From: Amoebidium appalachense
Taxonomy: Eukaryota > Ichthyosporea
NCBI GenBank assembly: GCA_963693365.1
Contig: CAVNZM010000016.1
Location: 6,944,001-7,008,000 of the forward strand
Length of the DNA stretch: 64,000 nt
Direction: 5' to 3'
Numbering within the stretch: position 1 is the stretch's first letter; each line of letters begins with the position of its first letter. Of the stretch, positions 56,207 through 64,000 are shown piece by piece. Below the pieces are notes generated by a model. It was not told where the DNA came from. It saw only the letters and a program-made list of their open reading frames with translations, and made no database searches. Both the position numbers and the translations under genes were made by a program.

Positions 56207-56289
56207 CACACATTGACTTTTTCAGTCTGTTGATTGGTAACGAAGCAAAAGCTTCCGGAGGACTTCAAGCTAATCAGAAAAGTTAAGAA

Positions 56290-56909
56290 TAATGATCTGC
56301 TCCACAGAAGGGCTTTTCTTATGCACAGCTTACGAATAATAATATTACTAGACTAGAGCCTGAAAAATTATAAGTAGGGAATTGTCACAGGCCCCCCTCC
56401 AAATACCCCCGCCCCCCCCTCCCCCCCCCCCCCCCCCCCCCCCCCCTCCCCCCTCCCTCCTCCCCGTTATCTTATTTCCCCCCAGCCTCGGTAGCTCCTA
56501 GAATCTTAAATTTTTTCAAACAATCTAGTACTACCTATCTTATAGGTGAATTATCTTGATCCTGAATGACCCCTGTAGCAATCCCGGGCCTGGCTTCGTC
56601 CCGGATCCCGGCCATATGACACGGGAAAAAGTCAAAAATATTATTAATCACACCTCATCGGGGTTCATGCAATAATTTGTAACCCTGTCTATACAGCCGG
56701 CTTTTTCAGTTCTATTGGTGGTTATGTAGCCTGTGGCTGCACGTTGCCTTCATCAACGGATCAATAAACCCGAGTCAAAAGAAAAAACAAAATTCCGGCA
56801 AAGGTTCCGACGACGTGGTTGTTGTGCACAATTCACAGCACTCTGGGGAGATTTAAATTTAAAGGGTGCTTGTGATTGGCTTATCACAATAATTCTGAGT
56901 TACATTGCA
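56290..56909. other. unannotated stretch before repeat copy B
   Basis: AT-rich with one C-run (56411-56450). The 56733-56933 open frame has no family motif. Nothing else seen. Confidence 0.5.
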
Positions 56910-57990
<1,081 letters not shown>

Positions 57991-58530
57991 CTGTGGCTAA
58001 TTTAATCTCCTGGTCTATTACTAACGGATGAGGTAGGAGTCACCGACAAAGAAGTCAGATTCGACTATAGTACAAAATTGCCTGCATATCGCTTACCATC
58101 ATGCTTCTCGAGCGGGCTAAACATATTGTACACTTTATGATAGGTGAGACTAGGCCATGAAAACATTGATGTTAGCAGTACTAGATTCTAGGGCGATAAA
58201 GCTCAAGGGGAAGAGGTGGGGGGGGGGGGGAGGGGGGGGGGGGGGGGGGGATGTTGAATCTTGCATGTGTGTAGTGTGTTCCTCTGGAATACCGTCTAAT
58301 TTCACTACACACACTGAACACACAAATATCCATTAACTACTCTACAGCATTACTAAGGTCTTATGTAAACGACAAGGAAAACAACAGAGCATACCCGGTG
58401 CCTACCAACATTACCCATAATTCACCATCCGATAACACATATTACAACCTGGTATGCTAATTAAGCACGATACAGCAACCGCGCCGAGGACCAATCAAAA
58501 TGCCCGCTGTACACGTGCCATAACAGGTGA
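57991..58530. other. spacer before the lipoxygenase 3' end
   Basis: Unique-looking sequence with a G-run at 58218-58250. No coding evidence and no clear AATAAA for the minus-strand lipoxygenase gene. Confidence 0.5.
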
Positions 58531-58777
58531 TCAGATCCAGGGCCAGTAGGGGATCTGGGCCGGGTCGAGGGCATAAGCCGGGCCAGGGATAGTCCCCAGA
58601 GCCTCTTGCTGCTTTGCCCTGGCCCGAATCTGAAGACTGAGTGCCTGCATCTCCTGCTGATATCTGGCCAATCAGAGAGCACGTGGGTTAGTCACCAGTC
58701 AAAACTAACAAACGAGGCGGGTAGCTTCGAACCCAGTACGTCTTTTTTTATTCCCCCCCATCCCCCCCCCCTCCCCC

Positions 58778-58808
<31 letters not shown>

Positions 58809-59872
58809 AAGAAAAAAAAAAGAAAAAGAAAAAGCAATAAGGAAAAAGTCTGCCTCCTAACCCCCCCCCACCCCCCCCCTGCCCCCATTCCTCCCCACAC
58901 ATACACCCCGCCCCATACACACAAACACACACACACGCACACACACGCACACACACACACACACAGGCACACAAACACAGGCACAGGCACAGGCACAGGC
59001 ACACACGCATGCACGCACACATGCGCGCGCGCACACACGCACACACACAAAGAGAGAGAGACACGCACACACACAGAGAGAGAGAGAGAACAGACACTCG
59101 CGCGGACGCGCGCCATGTCACCCAGTGTCCGCACCAAACCGCCTTACCAGTCCCATCTGGTGAAGTGAAATTTATTTGGAGACAAAATGGCAAAACTTTT
59201 GGTATTTTTTTCTTCTTCTCTCTTTTTATTTTTATTATTATTATTATTATTATTGTTATTATTTTGGGGGAGGGAGGGAGGGGGGGCTTTAACCTTTTCA
59301 CAGCCATTGCACCGTTTGGACCCACAGGCACATCCTGAAATGCAAATAGAACACTGCGATCCGGCCGAAGATTGCGATTGAGATTTCGCACGATCGCAAG
59401 TTTGTAGATCAGCTCCTCGGCACTGGGGAAGCCTTCCATGAGCTTCTGCATGCTTGTTACATTCTTTGCAGAGGGGGGCGGAGAATAAAGAAGATTCAGG
59501 AATGCACCAGGGTGTGCCATGTAGTCGTATCCTAAAAACCCGCCGACATCTGCAGAATGGTGCACGGAATTTCGCCAAATGAAACGTGCAACGACGCGAT
59601 TTAATTGGCTGCGAGTCACGATGGACGATGGGAAGCCCTTCACTCGTCCTTGCTGGGGATTGGCTACTTCGGATGCCCACGCTTGAATCTGATTGGAGGG
59701 GGGTTAGTGGTGTTTCTCATGCAAAACAGATCATGAGCTTGACGGTTACGAAAGAGGAGGAGGGAAGTAGGTGGAAGCCTGTGTGTTGGTGGCTGGATAA
59801 TTTTCATGTTTTCATATCTGTGTGATGTGCTGGTGCGTGCGTGTATATCTGGGGCTGGTGTATGTAGTGTGA

Positions 59873-59948
<76 letters not shown>

Positions 59949-59968
59949 TGGTGCTCTAGTGTGTGTGA

Positions 59969-60049
<81 letters not shown>

Positions 60050-60053
60050 TGCT

Positions 60054-60087
<34 letters not shown>

Positions 60088-60774
60088 TGGTGCTCTAGTG
60101 TGTGTGTGTGTGTGTATGGGGGAGGGGGAGGGGATTCTATGGGATGTGGTGGGGAAGAAAGACAGCAACAAGCCCACCGTCAAGGAGGAACAAGAGGGGG
60201 AAAAGGGCGGGCGGGCAGGCGGGCGGGGGGAGGGGGGGGGGGGGGAGGGGGGGGGATTGTTCGGTTTACCTCATAGTCGTTAGCCACATCTGCATCCGTC
60301 GGATAGTACAGGCCCAGGTATCTGGTCACAAACCTCTCAATAGAACCGAACAGGGCCAAACTATCGTCCATAAAATGGTGGTTGGGTAATTGTTTTACGT
60401 TGCGAATTTCAAAGTCTTTGTGGGGGTCCATTGATTGGTAGTCGAAGAGGGAGTATTCACGTGCAAGGACGCGTTGCAGCCCTATTGCTCCAATGCCCAG
60501 ACCCTGTGTGTGTGTGTGTTGGGGGGAAGGTTGTGTGGGTGTGTGTGTTGGGGGGAAGGTTGTGTGTGTGTGCTGGAATGGCGGAGAGTCGGGGGGGGGG
60601 GGGGGGGGGGAGGAGGGAGTGAGAGGGAGGGAACGGGTGGGAGGGGGGAGGGGGGGGGGGGGGGGGGGGGGGGGCGCGCTATTTTGCAGCAGGGGAAGGG
60701 GGGCCGGGAGGGGGTGAATGGGGTAATGGGGCAAGTCGGGAGGAATGATTATGTGATGGATAAAAGGGTGTTTT

Positions 60775-60805
<31 letters not shown>

Positions 60806-61097
60806 GGGGGATGTGTGTGTGTGTGGGGGGGGGGGGGGGGGGAGGCATTGGTGGAATGGTGAGTAGGGTGACAAAGGAGGTGGTGAAGACCCCCTTGAAT
60901 GAATGGAATGACTAATTGAGTGACGAAACCCCTTCCTAGAACACAGACACACAACACTCCCACCTAAATGCCAAACCCACTCCCACACCTAAAACACATG
61001 CACATTACCCCCCTCCCCCCGCCCCCACTAAAAAAAAAAAAAAAAAAAAAGGGAAAAAAGGCAATCATACAGTAACCCCCCCCCCCCCCCCCCCCCC

Positions 61098-61129
<32 letters not shown>

Positions 61130-61852
61130 AAAAAAAAAAAAGGAAGGAAGAAAAGAAAAGAAAAACCCCTACTTTTCAAAACACGTTTACACACAAGCCC
61201 CCACCTAAACACATTCACCCATTAGAAAGCACAAATTAACACACAATATAGCACACAATTACACAATAAACCCCCACTTTCCCGCTTTCAAACACAATTT
61301 CACAACAACCCCCACCTAAACACAATTACCCAATCGAAACCTCAAATTAACCCATAATTTCACAATAACACCCACTTCAGAACACAATTTCACCACAAAC
61401 CCCCACCTGATCAAGTGCCGATGGCTGCAAGTTGTTTGGGGTCAGGAATGCATCCTTCACAAACTCGGCAATGCCAAAGCCTAGCAGGGCACTGTGGGCC
61501 AATAGGATGTGCACGGGGTGCTGCTCACTGAGCTGCCGCCGTGCTGCTGTGATCTGATTGGGGCAGGGTCATGTCAAGATATGGATGGTGTGTGGGTCTA
61601 AATGACGATATTATTGGATACGATCGTGTTGTAACGGGTTAGAAAACTATCGATTAGTTTACTATATTCTGGAACCAGCAACTTGCATACAATATTCAGT
61701 ATGAGACGGTTAGCCCCGGTCGCCGGCATTGGAATCTGGCGCAATCCATTAAAAATGTGATTGGCAAGGGTCTTTCAGTTGGCACATACACGAACACAAA
61801 CACACACGCACGCACACACGCACGCATGCGCGTGCGCGCGCGCACACACGCA

Positions 61853-61884
<32 letters not shown>

Positions 61885-61967
61885 CACGCGCGCACGCACG
61901 CACGCACGCACGCACACACGCACACACGCACACACACACAGACACACGCACACGCACACGCACACGC

Positions 61968-62023
<56 letters not shown>

Positions 62024-62329
62024 GTGGCTCCAGCAGCATGTGATTGATCAACACATGTCTCGCATTGACCACCGACTTGATCGTATTCTGAAAATAGATC
62101 TTTGCGGCCAACCAATCAACTTCCGTATCCTTGGGTGTGAACACCAATCGGCTGCTTCTACCGAGCCAAATAGCCAATGGCATGAGGCGATTAGGGTGCG
62201 TTATAAATAGCGCCACCACACCCACGGTGTATTTTGTGGTGCGTGCTCGGCCGGTCAGGAGGGGGGCAGTGGCGTTGTGGGTGCCTAATTGGTCGGCCCA
62301 TGAGAGATCGATAGTGTAGATGAGACCCT

Positions 62330-62360
<31 letters not shown>

Positions 62361-62579
62361 GGGGGGGGGGGAGGGGGGATGGAAGGGGGGAATGGGGGGG
62401 GGGGGGGGGGGGGGATGGGGTGAGTGTGTGGGTGGGTTGGGAGGGGGGGTGGAGGAGGGGGTGAGTGGGGGGAGGGGGGGGGGGAGGGGGGAAAGGGGGT
62501 GGTGGTGGTGGTGGGGTGGAGAGGAATGGTTGGGGGGATGGGTGAGTCGGGTGTGTGTCGGGTGTATGTATGTGCGTGT

Positions 62580-62610
<31 letters not shown>

Positions 62611-62918
62611 CTTGTGTGTGTGTGCGTGAGTGTGTGTGTGTGTGTGTGTGTGTGCTGATGTGTGTGCGTGCTTGTGTGTGCATGCTTGTGTGTGTGTGTG
62701 TGTGTGTCTCTCTGTGTGCGTGTGTGTGTGTGTGTTTGTGTGTGTAGAGATAAGCAGTCTGCATGTCGTGGCAGAAGGACTAGCAAGATTGCGAAAAAGA
62801 AGTAACCTTAGGCAGATGATATACCGTGGCCAAAACATACTTAGGGACAGAGGGGAGACTTGAATTTCTTGTCCGGGTGAAGGCACACAACAAGAGTATC
62901 TGGGTGTGTTTTTTTTGT

Positions 62919-62955
<37 letters not shown>

Positions 62956-63829
62956 GGGGGTAGGAGGTGGGGGGGAGATAGAGGGTGTCGAGTCGTACAG
63001 CAGAAAGAAGGTTTAGGTGGAAGGGGGGGGGGGGGGGGGGGGGGTGAGAGGGTAGCACTAAAAGCCACAATTTGTTTTCTTGGAGGGGCAGAGAGGGGGG
63101 GGGGGGACGGGGGGGAGGGGGTTAGAGGAAACACATGCTCGCTTGCCAAAACACTTTTCAACACCAGACCCTTTTTCCGCAGAGCTCCTTAACCATCCCT
63201 ATTTGTTGCCCACACATAGTCTTTGCTTGGTCACAGCCTCAAAAACTCACGTCCGTTGGTCACCTATAGGGCACTTTGCTGTTGTCCTACGCAAAGTATA
63301 TTCGATGGATATATATAATGCACTGTAGATATCTATACTGTCACAATGTTGATATATACACTCCATAGGTATTGTAAACATATCCACTGTATGTCCAATA
63401 TATATAAATTCACTGTCTATCCACTATATAAATGTCCGCTGTATACCCAGTCTATATCCACTTTATAATCACTCATTCTTATTCTGTTTACACCCAAAGT
63501 ATACTCTAAGTACATAAATTCACTGTAAATCCACGGCATCACGAGACAAAAGCACACGACGGAACAATACACTGGTAAAACGCGCACAGGTACCCTCGAG
63601 GGGGAGGGGCGGGTGAAGGGGGGGTTCGTTTTGAAAATTCCTACGAACCCACCTTATCCATGGCATCTTGCACCGACACCACACCAGCTGGCAGCAAATC
63701 ACTCAGTTCAGACCCCCCCAACCCCACCCCAAATTGCGCAGGTAGAGACTTGCACCGCTTGATGTATGCCCCAGAGATGGTGGTGGCCTCATAGGCAAAG
63801 GTGATGTCGTTGGTCACCGCAAGCGTGCC
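58531..63829 (-). CDS. lipoxygenase-family dioxygenase, 3' part (5' exons beyond window)
   Basis: Iron (or manganese) dioxygenase of polyunsaturated fatty acids. Visible exons in coding order: 63653-63829, 62022-62327, 61407-61553, 60270-60503, 59294-59688, 58531-58663. Phases agree and yield 463 residues plus TGA. The first exon begins at an acceptor, so upstream exons lie past the window end. Landmarks: [20 protein letters not shown] followed by RHVLINHML, whose two histidines fit the H-x4-H metal ligands; [58 protein letters not shown] (third histidine); and the extreme C-terminal isoleucine (PYWPWI), a metal ligand in this family. The fourth side-chain ligand position, usually Asn or His four residues after the third histidine, seems to be Val or Asp here. 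The donor GTTAAA after the fifth exon is weak but joins in phase to a good C-terminus. Regiospecificity unknown. Confidence 0.9.
58757..58812 (+). repeat. C-run / A-run composite, lipoxygenase last intron
   Basis: About 42 bp that is nearly all C, then an A-rich run. Read on the gene's strand it is T-run then G-run. One of several such junctions in the window. Confidence 0.9.
59877..60050 (+). repeat. two (TG)n blocks sharing a GTGCTCTAGTGTGTG link
   Basis: TG tracts at about 59877-59943 and 59968-60048. GTGCTCTAGTGTG recurs at 59950, 60049 and 60090, so the tract has been duplicated as a unit as well as by slippage. Lies in a lipoxygenase intron. Confidence 0.93.
60769..61141. repeat. inverted T-G and C-A homopolymer arms, lipoxygenase intron
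   Basis: A T-run then G-run (60771-60810) faces C-run then A-run arms (61077-61141, and a shorter A-run at 61030-61050). The arms are inverted complements about 270 bp apart. Confidence 0.85.
61803..62020 (+). repeat. compound (CA)n/(CGCA)n tract at a lipoxygenase donor
   Basis: About 215 bp of CA, CGCA and CG repeats. The minus-strand donor GTGTGTG after exon 62022-62327 opens directly into it. Confidence 0.94.
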
Positions 63830-63952
63830 CTAAGTGCGAGGATGCAGTTTTCGTGAAAAAGTGGGTTTGATGATGGAACTAAGGGTTTGGTCTGTTTCCA
63901 GGTGTTTGCGTGTCTGGTGTCAGCGTGCAGGTGTGCGGGTGGGGTATGGGAG

Positions 63953-63988
<36 letters not shown>

Positions 63989-64000
63989 CGGACGGGAGGT

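Overview
This window is nuclear DNA from an intron-rich eukaryote. Every gene but one is split by GT-AG introns, and joining the exons gives conserved eukaryotic proteins: ribosomal protein L3, an ALKBH5-type RNA demethylase, a PAP2 lipid phosphatase, an MFS transporter, exosome subunit RRP40, mitochondrial short-chain acyl-CoA dehydrogenase and a lipoxygenase. The proteins look roughly as close to animal as to plant or fungal relatives. A protist, perhaps a unicellular holozoan, would fit, but that is a guess from gene content. Introns and spacers are packed with poly(C)/poly(G) runs and (CA)n/(TG)n tracts, so most long open frames are translated microsatellite (poly-Thr-His, Cys-Val, Gly or Pro) and are not genes.

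Layout. 141-3771 (-): RPL3, six exons. 4298-10053 (+): ALKBH5 homologue, seven exons, head-to-head with RPL3. 10054-12668: spacer with G-runs and a diverged copy of a structured repeat. 12669-15358 (-): PAP2 phosphatase, two exons. 16225-23288 (+): MFS transporter, eight exons, head-to-head with PAP2. 23289-25354: spacer. 25355-33082 (-): RRP40/EXOSC3, six exons, with a 453-bp tandem array in its last intron. 35004-41944 (+): short-chain acyl-CoA dehydrogenase, nine exons, with a TATA box and one apparent 1-base deletion. 44375-45472 (-): intronless secreted cysteine-rich protein with an internal peptide repeat and an acidic tail. 46110-58000: a repeat-rich block with a dead LINE-type retrotransposon, two further pieces of its 3' end, a MITE-like element with 3-bp target duplication, a duplicated ~1-kb repeat and a three-copy tandem repeat. 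58531-63829 (-): 3' part of a lipoxygenase gene whose 5' exons lie beyond the window.

The genes are unrelated housekeeping functions and do not form a pathway. Three neighbouring pairs (RPL3/ALKBH5, PAP2/MFS, RRP40/ACADS) are divergent and may share promoter regions. The most unusual features are non-coding: a family of hairpin-rich repeats whose pairing survives divergence through G.U wobbles, a palindromic-minisatellite MITE, and introns whose two ends are often complementary simple sequence (G/GT-rich at the donor side, C/CA-rich at the acceptor side).

All exon boundaries were read by eye from splice consensus, reading-frame phase and remembered family conservation. No alignment or RNA evidence was available.
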